A DNA stretch of 64,000 nt from Novosphingobium sp. MW5 (GTDB lineage: Bacteria > Pseudomonadota > Alphaproteobacteria > Sphingomonadales > Sphingomonadaceae): the NCBI GenBank assembly GCA_025938935.1, contig JAPCWB010000001.1, forward strand, positions 2,852,001-2,916,000, written 5' to 3'. The notes below the pieces were generated by a model that saw nothing but the letters and a program-made list of their open reading frames with translations, was not told where the DNA came from and did no database searches. Of the stretch, positions 35,200 to 43,422 are shown one piece after another. Every line of letters starts with the position of its first letter. Position 1 is the stretch's first letter. The translations under genes were made by a program, and so were the position numbers.

Positions 35200-35952
35200 A
35201 TGGCCGAAATAGACATGACAGGCAAAGCTGCGCTGGTGACCGGCGCGGCATCGGGGCTGGGACGCGCCACGGCGCTCCGCCTGGCAAAGGCTGGCGCGAA
35301 CCTGTTCCTCGTCGATGTGAATGCCGAAGGGCTGGCCGAGACGGCGGGGCTGATTTCCGGCGTCGAAGTCGAGATCCGCCCGGTCGACCTCTCCGATGCG
35401 GGGGCGTGCCGCGCCGCAGTCGAAGCGGCCAAGGCGCGCTTCGGCAGGCTCGATGCGCTGTGCAATGTGGCGGGCCTGATCTACCTCGCCAATACGCCGG
35501 AAATGCCGCTCGACCAGTTCGAGCGGACCATCAACGTCAACCTCAACGCCGTATTCCACCTTTCGGCAGCGGCAATCCCGCACTTGCTCGAGGTGAACGG
35601 TGCCATCGTCAACGTAGCCTCATCGGCTGCCTTCATCGGCGAGGCCTATGCGGCAGCCTATTGCGCCAGCAAGTGGGGCGTAGTCGGCATGACGAAGGCC
35701 ATGGCGATGGAATATTCCAAGAAGCCGATCCGCATCAACGCGGTCGCTCCAGGCGGCATGGTGACCAACATTGCCGCCAATTTCGTCCCGCCAGAAGGCT
35801 GCGACTTCGAACTTATCAAGCGCTTCTCCGGCCTGCGCGGCGTGGTGGAAGTGGACGATGTGGCCGACATGATCGCCCTGCTCGCCTCCGACGCCGGGCG
35901 CGGGTTCCACGGGGCATGCATCAATATCGACGCGGGGATCACGGCGGGATGA
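35200..35952 (+). CDS. Short-chain dehydrogenase/reductase (SDR)
   Basis: A 250-residue classical SDR. Cofactor motif TGAASGLGRATALRLAKAG, the NVAG segment and catalytic Tyr-x3-Lys in YCASKWG are visible, with the C-terminal HGACINIDAGITAG typical of 3-oxoacyl reductase-like members. It follows the CMD-like gene after 4 bases and overlaps the next dehydrogenase start by 4 bases (ATGA), so these three likely process one metabolite. No specific substrate can be named. Confidence 0.9.
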   Translation: MAEIDMTGKAALVTGAASGLGRATALRLAKAGANLFLVDVNAEGLAETAGLISGVEVEIRPVDLSDAGACRAAVEAAKARFGRLDALCNVAGLIYLANTPEMPLDQFERTINVNLNAVFHLSAAAIPHLLEVNGAIVNVASSAAFIGEAYAAAYCASKWGVVGMTKAMAMEYSKKPIRINAVAPGGMVTNIAANFVPPEGCDFELIKRFSGLRGVVEVDDVADMIALLASDAGRGFHGACINIDAGITAG

Positions 35953-36758
35953 CCATTCGCACGGGCTTCATCGGCCTCGGCAGCCAGGGCGGCCCAATGG
36001 CACACAAGATGCTGGATGGCTGCTTTGCGCTGACTGTATGGGCGCGCCGTCCGGAAGCGCTGGAGCCTTACACCGCGAAGGGAGCCGAAGGCGCCGCATC
36101 CGTCGCGCAGCTCGGTGCCGTCTGCGCCCATGTCGGGGTCTGCGTTGTGGACGATGCAGGTGTTGCGGAAATCTGCGACCAGCTCATCCCCGCTATGCGT
36201 CCGGGAAGCTTGTTGGCGATCCACTCGACCATTTTGCCCGATAGCTGCATTGCACTCGAAGCGCGCTGCATGGAGCGAGGCATCGCTTTCCTCGATGCCC
36301 CGGTCAGCGGCGGTGGCCCGGCTGCGGAAGCTGGAACACTGACGGTCATGTGCGGAGGCAGCGCCGATGCGTTCGAGCAGGCACGACCTGTCTTTGCAAC
36401 CTTCGCGGGCCTCAACGTCCACCTTGGCCCGGCAGGCTCGGGCCAGCGTGCAAAGATCGTCAACAACACGCTGATGGCGGCGAACATGGGGCTAGGCCTT
36501 GCTGCGCTCGATGCAGGCGAGGCGCTGGGTATTGACCGCAAGGCGCTCGCCGACCTGATCAAAGCCTCCAGCGGGCGCAGCTTCGGCTTCGAAGTGCTCG
36601 CCCGCCTGCCCTCGCCCGTTGCTTTTGCCCACGGTGCGCCGCTTCTCGCCAAGGACACCAACCTGCTGCGCAACATCCTGCCCGGGAACGAGGCGGCGGA
36701 CCAGCTTCGCAGCGCGGCAGAACCCTTCCTGACTGCGGCAACCGGCAAGCCTATCTGA
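35949..36758 (+). CDS. NAD-binding beta-hydroxyacid dehydrogenase (3-hydroxyisobutyrate dehydrogenase-like)
   Basis: A 269-residue protein of the HIBADH/6-phosphogluconate dehydrogenase superfamily. The N-terminal Rossmann motif is GFIGLGSQGGPMAHKML. DAPVSGGGPAAEAGTLTVMCGG is the substrate-binding signature and Lys in GQRAKIVNNTLM is the expected catalytic lysine. The ATG at 35949 overlaps the SDR stop; longer frames run antisense-like through the SDR gene. It could oxidise a 3-hydroxy acid in valine or aromatic catabolism. Confidence 0.88.
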   Translation: MTIRTGFIGLGSQGGPMAHKMLDGCFALTVWARRPEALEPYTAKGAEGAASVAQLGAVCAHVGVCVVDDAGVAEICDQLIPAMRPGSLLAIHSTILPDSCIALEARCMERGIAFLDAPVSGGGPAAEAGTLTVMCGGSADAFEQARPVFATFAGLNVHLGPAGSGQRAKIVNNTLMAANMGLGLAALDAGEALGIDRKALADLIKASSGRSFGFEVLARLPSPVAFAHGAPLLAKDTNLLRNILPGNEAADQLRSAAEPFLTAATGKPI

Positions 36759-36790
36759 CCACGAGACCTTGACTTGGACGTCGTTGCACT

Positions 36791-36816
36791 GATATAGTTT
36801 CACTAGAAACCATATC
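36791..36816. promoter_or_regulatory. Candidate operator upstream of HPPD
   Basis: A 26-base inverted repeat, GATATAGTTTC-ACTA-GAAACCATATC, has 11-base arms with a single mismatch. It ends 12 bases before the HPPD start and would overlap the core promoter. The GTTTC-N4-GAAAC core looks like a MarR- or TetR-type site controlling tyrosine degradation genes. No cognate regulator is encoded next to it. Confidence 0.55.
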
Positions 36817-36828
36817 GGAAGTTCCGCC

Positions 36829-37933
36829 ATGCCTGATCTGTTCGACAATCCCATCGGCCTCGCCGGTTTCGAATTCGTCGAATTCTGTGCTCCGGAAAAA
36901 GGCGTGCTCGAACCGGTCTTCGCCGCGATGGGCTTCACCATGATCGCGCAGCACCGTTCGAAGGACGTGCAGCTGTGGCGGCAGGGCGGCATCAACCTGA
37001 TCGCCAACTACGAACCGCGCAGCCCCGCAGCCTATTTCGCCGCCGAGCACGGCGCATCGGCCTGCGGCATGGGCTGGCGGGTCAAGGATGCCGCGCTCGC
37101 CTATGCCCGCGCCATCGAACGCGGCGCAGAACCAGTGGAAATGCGCACTGGCCCGATGGAGCTCCGCCTCCCGGCAATCCGCGGCATCGGCGGCTCGATC
37201 ATTTATCTGATCGACCGTTTCGAAGGCCAGGAAGCCGGCGACCTTTCGATCTACGACATCGATTTCGTCTATCTTCCCGGCGTCGATCGCCACCCGGTCG
37301 GCGCGGGGCTGAAGGTGATCGATCACCTGACCCACAACGTCTATGGCGGGCGCATGGCGCATTGGGCCGCCTTCTACGAGCGCGTGTTCAACTTCCGCGA
37401 GATCCGCTATTTCGACATCAAGGGCGAATATACCGGCCTCACCAGCAAGGCGATGACCGCCCCCGATGGCCTCATCCGAGATCCCGCTCAACGAGGAAGG
37501 CGCCGGCGGCGGCGGCCAGATCGAGGAATACCTGCGCGCCTACAACGGCGAAGGCATCCAGCACATCGCCTTTTCCTGCGACGACCTTTACGACACCTGG
37601 GACCGCCTGAAGGCGAGCGGCAACAAGTTCGTCCCCGCCCCGCCCGCGACCTATTACGAGATGCTGGCGGACCGTCTGCCCGGTCATGGCGAGCCGGTGG
37701 ACGAGCTCCAGTCGCGCGGCATCCTTGTCGATGGCTCGACCGAAGCCGGTGATCCGCGCCTGCTGCTGCAGATCTTCGGCCAGCCCGCGATTGGTCCGGT
37801 CTTCTTCGAATTCATCCAACGCAAGAAGGATGAAGGGTTTGGCGAGGGCAATTTCACCGCGCTGTTCAAGTCGATGGAAGCCGACCAGCTGCGCCGCGGC
37901 ACGCTGAAGGTGGAAGAGGAGCAGGCATCGTGA
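36829..37933 (+). pseudogene. hppD: 4-hydroxyphenylpyruvate dioxygenase, single frameshift
   Basis: The N-terminal 215 residues ([35 protein letters not shown] with the first iron-ligand His) are in one frame. The C-terminal part ([18 protein letters not shown] with the second His; [20 protein letters not shown] with the Glu ligand) is in another. They join near 37477-37481, where one extra base appears in the CTCATCCGAGATCCC stretch. The corrected length of about 367 residues matches HPPD, a non-haem iron enzyme making homogentisate from 4-hydroxyphenylpyruvate. GGAAG precedes the ATG. A clear operator-like repeat lies upstream. Confidence 0.9.
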
Positions 37934-38475
37934 GCGCCCATCCGGTAACCCTCGACGGCATCCACCACGTCGCCTACCGCTGCAAGGACGCGGCCGAGAC
38001 GGTCGAATGGTACGAACGCGTGCTGGGCATGAAATACGTCACCGCCTTTGCTGAGGATCACGTACCCTCTACCGGCGCCTACGATCCCTACATGCACGTG
38101 TTCCTTGATGCCGGAAACGGCAACGTTCTGGCCTTTTTCGAACTGCCGAACCAGCCGGCGATGGGCAGCGACCCCAATACCCCGGCATGGGTCCAACACC
38201 TCGCCTTCAAGGTGCCGAGCCTTGAAGCCCTGCTGGAAGCCAAGCACCATATCGAGGCGCAGGGGATCGATGTCCTCGGCCCCACCTGGCACGGCATTTT
38301 CCAGTCGATCTATTTCTTTGATCCCAATGGCCACCGCATCGAGCTTGCCGCCGATATCGGCACGGCCGAGCAATACGCCGAACTCGAAAAGGTCGCGCGG
38401 CCGATGCTGGAGGAATGGAGCCAGACCAAGAAGGCGCCGCGCCATGCGGATTGGCTGCACGCCAAGCCGGACTAA
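37930..38475 (+). CDS. VOC/glyoxalase family dioxygenase-like protein
   Basis: A 181-residue vicinal-oxygen-chelate protein with paired metal-ligand sites: [11 protein letters not shown] near the start, [17 protein letters not shown] and a C-terminal [14 protein letters not shown]. The start GTG at 37930 overlaps the HPPD stop, so it is probably cotranscribed with HPPD. It may act on an aromatic or dicarbonyl product, but no ring-cleavage partner is nearby. The 3' end overlaps the convergent kinase gene by 4 bases. Confidence 0.87.
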   Translation: MSAHPVTLDGIHHVAYRCKDAAETVEWYERVLGMKYVTAFAEDHVPSTGAYDPYMHVFLDAGNGNVLAFFELPNQPAMGSDPNTPAWVQHLAFKVPSLEALLEAKHHIEAQGIDVLGPTWHGIFQSIYFFDPNGHRIELAADIGTAEQYAELEKVARPMLEEWSQTKKAPRHADWLHAKPD

Positions 38476-39269
38476 TCGATCCTGAGCACCTGCCGCCCTT
38501 CATCCAGCCGCGCCACCAGATCGGCGCGGGTTGGCAGGTCTTCGATCATCCATTGCGTAATGCGCTGATAGAACTGGATGAACCGGGCAATCCCGGCCTC
38601 GTCCATCACCGCGCTGCCCTGCCCGGCAATGTCGCGTTCCTGCTGCACCCGCCAGTCGCGGACAATTTCGAAGCCCGGCGCGGCCAGAAACACCTGTGCG
38701 TCGATTCGGCCGAACAGCCGCTGGTAAGGTCCGGCAAGCTGGGTGTTGACCCAGCGCCGCCAGACGCCCGCCGCATCCTCTTCCGCTTCGAGCCTATTGA
38801 CCGGATCAGCGAGTGACGCTTCCGGTTGCGCCCTCGCCCCGATGCACCAGCCTTCGAAGATAAGGGCGCGAAGGCCTGACACTTCCGGCCAGTCGGCGCG
38901 GTCGACAGGGTCATCGCTCGCCTTGTCGAAGCGGGGGAGACGGACAGCCTGACCGGCATCGAGTGCCGCGAGGACCGCTAGGCCAAGCTCGACATCATGC
39001 GTCCCCGGCACCCCGCGCGTGGCGAGGAGGGGGTGGACCTCAGCGGCCAGCCGCTGGCGCTCCGCCTGGGACAGGTAGAGATCGTCGATAGAAAGAACTT
39101 CCGCCGCCACTCCCCGATCCCGCAGCAAGCTCAGCAATCCCCTCGCCAAGGTAGATTTGCCCGATCCCTGCGAGCCGCTGATGCCCAACACGAACAGTCC
39201 GTGGTGGCCCTCCAACCGCCGCTCGACCAGCGCTGCAACTGCGGCAAGAAGATCTGGGTCAGGCGACAC
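38472..39269 (-). CDS. Glycerate kinase-like P-loop kinase (plant/yeast GLYK type)
   Basis: A 265-residue P-loop kinase. Walker A is GISGSQGSGKST near the N-terminus, LSIDDLYLS follows, and the FEGWCIGARAQP segment matches the D-glycerate 3-kinase/uridine-kinase-like family. The start is GTG at 39269, overlapping the 2-hydroxyacid dehydrogenase stop by 11 bases; upstream frames would read antisense through that gene. With the neighbouring reductase it fits hydroxypyruvate to glycerate to phosphoglycerate conversion. Exact phosphorylation position is not provable from sequence. Confidence 0.85.
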   Translation of the reverse strand: MSPDPDLLAAVAALVERRLEGHHGLFVLGISGSQGSGKSTLARGLLSLLRDRGVAAEVLSIDDLYLSQAERQRLAAEVHPLLATRGVPGTHDVELGLAVLAALDAGQAVRLPRFDKASDDPVDRADWPEVSGLRALIFEGWCIGARAQPEASLADPVNRLEAEEDAAGVWRRWVNTQLAGPYQRLFGRIDAQVFLAAPGFEIVRDWRVQQERDIAGQGSAVMDEAGIARFIQFYQRITQWMIEDLPTRADLVARLDEGRQVLRID

Positions 39270-40206
39270 GGTTCGGCAGGTCCTGCCCGGCCAGCCATGC
39301 CTCGATATTGTCGAGCGCCTGCATGCCCATGGCCGTCCGCGTCTCGATCGTCGCCGAGCCGAGGTGGGGCAGCAGGACAGCGTTTTCGCATGGCAGCAAG
39401 TCCGGATGGACCTTCGGCTCCTGTTCGAAAACGTCGAGACCGGCTGCATAAATGCGGCGTTCGCGAAGTGCCTCTGCCAGTGCAGCCTCATCCACTACGG
39501 AACCGCGCGCGGTGTTCACCAGCACCGCGCTCGGCTTCATGACTGTCAGCCGCTCGGCGTTGATCAGGTGTCTGGTGGCGTGGCCTCCGGGAACATGGAG
39601 CGACACGACATCGGCCTCGGCCAACAGGCCTTCGAGTGAGGCGAAATACTGCACGCCCTCCTCGCTCACCGGCGTGCGCGCATAACAGGCAATCCGCATC
39701 CCGAAAGCCCGCGCCAGTTCCGCCGTCGCCTTGGCAATGCGTCCATATCCGACCAGGCCGAGCAGCTTGCCGGATAGCGTCTGCCCCAGCATGGCCGTTG
39801 GCCCCCAGCCCTTCCAGCCGCCCGCGCGCACCTGCCGCTCGCCCTCGCCCGCGCGCCGCATGGCCATGAGCATCAGGGTGATAGCGAGTTCGGCGGTTGC
39901 TCCGGTCAGGGCATCCGGCGTGTTGGTTACGGCAATGCCGGCGGCAGACGCGGCGGCAAGATCGATGTGTTCGATCCCGGCCCCGAAATTGGCAATCAGC
40001 CGAACCCGCGCGTCGGGCCGCAGCAGATCGGCAGAAAGCTTGTCGGTTATAGTCGGCAGCAGCAGGTCAAAATCCCGCATTGCCTCGGCCAGTTCCTCAG
40101 GGAGAACCTTGCCCGATGCGATCGTCATTTCGACCGGCATTGAGCGCAGGCGTTCCTCGACGAGCGGCGGCATGGGACGGGTTACGAGCAGGCGCGGCGC
40201 AGACAT
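39259..40206 (-). CDS. D-2-hydroxyacid dehydrogenase (glyoxylate/hydroxypyruvate reductase-like)
   Basis: A 315-residue enzyme of the D-isomer-specific family. The NAD motif is GLVGYGRIAKATAELARAFG (residues 150-169), and the catalytic Arg-Glu-His are seen in NTARGSVVDE, EQEPKVHPDLL and LLPHLGSAT. It would reduce glyoxylate or hydroxypyruvate. It precedes the kinase in a leftward pair and is divergent from the enoyl-CoA hydratase across 108 bases. The ATG at 40206 gives the normal N-terminus (MSAPRLLVTRPMP); longer frames are antisense extensions. Confidence 0.92.
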   Translation of the reverse strand: MSAPRLLVTRPMPPLVEERLRSMPVEMTIASGKVLPEELAEAMRDFDLLLPTITDKLSADLLRPDARVRLIANFGAGIEHIDLAAASAAGIAVTNTPDALTGATAELAITLMLMAMRRAGEGERQVRAGGWKGWGPTAMLGQTLSGKLLGLVGYGRIAKATAELARAFGMRIACYARTPVSEEGVQYFASLEGLLAEADVVSLHVPGGHATRHLINAERLTVMKPSAVLVNTARGSVVDEAALAEALRERRIYAAGLDVFEQEPKVHPDLLPCENAVLLPHLGSATIETRTAMGMQALDNIEAWLAGQDLPNRVA

Positions 40207-40314
40207 GGCGCATCCATGGCGCAAGTGCCTTGCAAAGCAAAGAGCGCCCCTTGCGGCAAGCTGCCGATAGCCTATCGACCAAGGCTGATACAGAATCAAC
40301 GAAAGCACAGCCGC

Positions 40315-41115
40315 ATGGACCCCTTTCTGCTGATCGAACGCGATGGCCCGGTCGTTATCGCGACGTTCAACCGGCCCGATGAGCGCAATGCCATTTCCCG
40401 CCCCGAACAGGCCGAGGAAGTGGTCGCCTTCGCCCATGCCATGACCCGCGATCCTTCGGTCCGCGCGATTGTCCTGACGGGTGCGGGCAAGGCCTTTTGC
40501 GCTGGCGGAAACATCAAGGACATGGCCGATCGCGCTGGCCAATTTGCTGGTTCGCCCTATCAGATCCGCAATTCCTATCGCACCAGCTTCCAGATGGTCG
40601 GCCCGGCCCTGACCGAGCTTGAGGTGCCGATTATCGCCGCGATCAACGGCCCTGCCATCGGCCTTGGCCTCGACATTGCCTGCATGGCCGACATTCGCCT
40701 GATGGCCGATACGGCGGTGGTCGCGGAAAGCTACGTGAAGCTCGGCATCATCCCTGGCGGCGGCGGCGCATGGCTGCTCCCTCGCCTGATCGGCCCGCAG
40801 CGCGCGGCGCTGATGACGCTGACCGGCGATCCCATCGATGCCGCGAAGGCGCTGGAATATGGACTGGTAGCGGAGGTCGTCCCCGCTGCCGATCTGCGCT
40901 CCCGCGCAGTGGAACTGGCGCAGAAAATCGCCGCGAACCCCGGCCATGCCACCCGCCTCGCCAAGCGACTGATGCGCGAAGGGGCGGACGTGAAGCTCGA
41001 CACGCTGCAGCAGATGGCATCGGCATTCCAGGCCCTGTCGCACCACACCGCCGACCACCATGAGGCCGTTGACGCCTTCCTGAACAAACGGCCGGGCAAT
41101 TTTACCGGCGAATAG
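40315..41115 (+). CDS. Enoyl-CoA hydratase/isomerase
   Basis: A 266-residue crotonase-fold enzyme. GAGKAFCAGGNIKDMAD forms the oxyanion hole and GPAIGLGLDIACMADIRL follows. At the place of the second catalytic Glu is SYVKLGIIPGGGGAW, where a Lys or Gly replaces the usual acid pair, so strict hydratase activity is uncertain. The ATG at 40315 is chosen over a longer frame. It is divergent from the 2-hydroxyacid dehydrogenase gene and 118 bases ahead of malate synthase. Confidence 0.85.
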   Translation: MDPFLLIERDGPVVIATFNRPDERNAISRPEQAEEVVAFAHAMTRDPSVRAIVLTGAGKAFCAGGNIKDMADRAGQFAGSPYQIRNSYRTSFQMVGPALTELEVPIIAAINGPAIGLGLDIACMADIRLMADTAVVAESYVKLGIIPGGGGAWLLPRLIGPQRAALMTLTGDPIDAAKALEYGLVAEVVPAADLRSRAVELAQKIAANPGHATRLAKRLMREGADVKLDTLQQMASAFQALSHHTADHHEAVDAFLNKRPGNFTGE

Positions 41116-41233
41116 TCTCTGGAAATTGCCCGCAGATTGAGGCATAGGCGCGCCGTTCCTCCCCGGTTCGGCAATGTAACGAGAGTGCGGCCCCGTGCCG
41201 ACGCTCCGCCAATCGAGTGAGGAAGGTCCCGTC

Positions 41234-43309
41234 ATGACGTACCAGAACCGCGCCGGCCTGCAGGTTGCAGCCGAGCTTGCCCAGTTCATCGAAGGCAAGG
41301 CTCTCCCCGGCACCGGTGTATCCGCCGAAGCATTCTGGAGCGGACTTGCCTCGATCACCGAAGGCTTCGCACCCCGCAATCGGGAGCTTTTGGCAAAGCG
41401 CAATGCGATCCAGGCGCAGCTTGATGCCTGGCACAAGGCCAACCCCGGCCCGATTGCCGACATGGCAGCCTATCAGGCCTTCCTGCGCGAGATCGGCTAC
41501 CTCGTACCCGAACCGGAGCCCTTCTCCATCGGCACGCAGAACGTGGATGACGAGATCGCCACGATGGCCGGTCCGCAGCTTGTCGTGCCCGCACTTAATA
41601 ACCGGTTTGTCCTGAACGCCGCGAATGCGCGCTGGGGCAGCCTCTACGATGCCTTCTACGGCACAGACGCGCTCGATGCCGCACCGGCGCAGGGCGGCGG
41701 TTACGACAAGGTGCGCGGGGCGGCAGTGATCAGGGCCGCGCGCGAATTCCTCGATGCGACCATCCCGGGCTGGGAAGCCGCACTGACCGGCGGCGATTGT
41801 CCTTACGATGTTGCCACGAAGGACGGCGGCGTGCTGTTCACGCACAATGGCCTGCACATCGAACTGGTGATCGACCGCGACCACCCGATCGGCAAGGACG
41901 ATCCGCTCGGCATCGCCGATGTCGTGCTGGAAGCCGCCCTCACCGCCATCATCGACCTTGAGGATTCGGTTGCCGCCGTCGATGCCGAGGACAAGGTACT
42001 TGGCTATACCAACTGGCTTGGCCTGATGCGCGGCGATCTGACCGCCAGCTTCCAGAAGGGCGGCCAGACCATGACCCGCGCGGCGGAAGGCGACCGGGAA
42101 TGGACCGCCGCCGATGGTTCGCAGTTCACGCTCCACGGTCGCTCTCTGCTGTTCGTGCGCAATGTCGGCCACCTGATGACCAACCCGGCGGTTCTGCTTG
42201 CCGACGGTTCGGAAATCCCGGAAGGTATTCTCGACGCGCTGGTGACGTCGCTGTGCGGCGTTCACGACCTCAAGGGACTCGGCAAGTACCGCAACAGCCG
42301 CAAGGGCTCGATCTATATCGTCAAGCCCAAGCAGCACGGGCCTGAGGAATGCGCCTTCACCAACGACCTGTTCGACGCGGTAGAGGACGTGCTGGGCCTG
42401 CCGCGCCACACGGTTAAAGTCGGCGTGATGGACGAGGAGCGCCGCACCAGCGCCAACCTTGCCGCCTGCATACATGCGGTGAAGGACCGTATCGTCTTCA
42501 TCAACACCGGCTTCCTCGACCGCACGGGCGACGAGATGCACACCGCGATGCAGGCCGGCCCGATGATCCGCAAGGCGGCGATGAAATCGAGCGCGTGGAT
42601 CCGGGCTTATGAAGCGCGCAACGTCCAGATCGGCCTCGCCTGCGGGCTTTCGGGCAAGGCGCAGATCGGCAAGGGCATGTGGGCCGCGCCGGACATGATG
42701 GCGGACATGATGGCGCAGAAGATCGGCCATCCGAAGTCGGGGGCGAACACGGCATGGGTCCCCTCACCCACCGCCGCGACGCTTCACGCGATGCATTACC
42801 ATAAGGTCGACGTTTTCGACGTGCAAAAGAGCCTCGCCAGCCAGCCAACGCCGGGTCTTGACGCGCTGCTGACGATCCCCGCCGCGCCAAAGGGCCACAA
42901 CTGGTCGGACGAGGAAGTGCGCGAGGAACTGGAAAACAACGCGCAGGGCATGCTAGGCTATGTCGTGCGCTGGATCGATCAGGGTATCGGCTGCTCCAAG
43001 GTGCCCGACATTCACGACATTGGCCTAATGGAAGATCGCGCGACGCTGCGTATTTCCAGCCAGCACATGGCCAACTGGCTGCATCACGGCGTTTGCACCA
43101 GAGATCAGGTCGATGCCGCCTTTGCCAAGATGGCGGCCAAGGTCGATGCGCAGAACGCCGGCGATCCGCTTTATGAAAAGCTGGAAGGTGAAAGCATCGC
43201 GCTGAAGGCCGCGCGAGCTCTGGTGTTCGAAGGGCTGGTCCAGCCCAACGGCTATACCGAGCCGCTGCTCCACAAGTTCCGCTTGGAGAAAAAGGCCGCG
43301 CGGGCCTGA
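41234..43309 (+). CDS. glcB: Malate synthase G
   Basis: A 691-residue single-chain malate synthase. It has the typical opening [20 protein letters not shown], the TIM-barrel catalytic region [19 protein letters not shown], the metal-site segment [17 protein letters not shown], and [20 protein letters not shown]. It condenses glyoxylate with acetyl-CoA. The ATG at 41234 has GAGGAAGG 7 bases upstream; a GTG 39 bases earlier is weaker. Its neighbours (hydroxypyruvate reductase, glycerate kinase) also use glyoxylate-derived compounds. Isocitrate lyase is not in the window. Confidence 0.94.
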   Translation: MTYQNRAGLQVAAELAQFIEGKALPGTGVSAEAFWSGLASITEGFAPRNRELLAKRNAIQAQLDAWHKANPGPIADMAAYQAFLREIGYLVPEPEPFSIGTQNVDDEIATMAGPQLVVPALNNRFVLNAANARWGSLYDAFYGTDALDAAPAQGGGYDKVRGAAVIRAAREFLDATIPGWEAALTGGDCPYDVATKDGGVLFTHNGLHIELVIDRDHPIGKDDPLGIADVVLEAALTAIIDLEDSVAAVDAEDKVLGYTNWLGLMRGDLTASFQKGGQTMTRAAEGDREWTAADGSQFTLHGRSLLFVRNVGHLMTNPAVLLADGSEIPEGILDALVTSLCGVHDLKGLGKYRNSRKGSIYIVKPKQHGPEECAFTNDLFDAVEDVLGLPRHTVKVGVMDEERRTSANLAACIHAVKDRIVFINTGFLDRTGDEMHTAMQAGPMIRKAAMKSSAWIRAYEARNVQIGLACGLSGKAQIGKGMWAAPDMMADMMAQKIGHPKSGANTAWVPSPTAATLHAMHYHKVDVFDVQKSLASQPTPGLDALLTIPAAPKGHNWSDEEVREELENNAQGMLGYVVRWIDQGIGCSKVPDIHDIGLMEDRATLRISSQHMANWLHHGVCTRDQVDAAFAKMAAKVDAQNAGDPLYEKLEGESIALKAARALVFEGLVQPNGYTEPLLHKFRLEKKAARA

Positions 43310-43406
43310 GCGCAGGCCGACAATCGCGCGGACGATGATGGCACCCGCGCCATTGGCGCGCAGCGGCGCAATCCGATACCGTCCCCGGGCAATGCCGTAA
43401 CAGGCC

Positions 43407-43418
43407 ATCCCCGGGGAT
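43407..43418. other. Palindrome over the ribosome-binding region of the double acyl-CoA dehydrogenase
   Basis: ATCCCCGGGGAT is a perfect 12-base palindrome that ends 4 bases before the ATG at 43423 and includes the likely Shine-Dalgarno GGGGAT. It could hide the ribosome-binding site in RNA or be a repressor site. No function is shown. Confidence 0.35.
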
Positions 43419-43422
43419 AGAC

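Noticed and set aside
40207..41463. N-terminal extension of the 2-hydroxyacid dehydrogenase to 734 residues
   Set aside because: The extension is antisense to the enoyl-CoA hydratase and malate synthase region; the ATG at 40206 gives a standard family protein.
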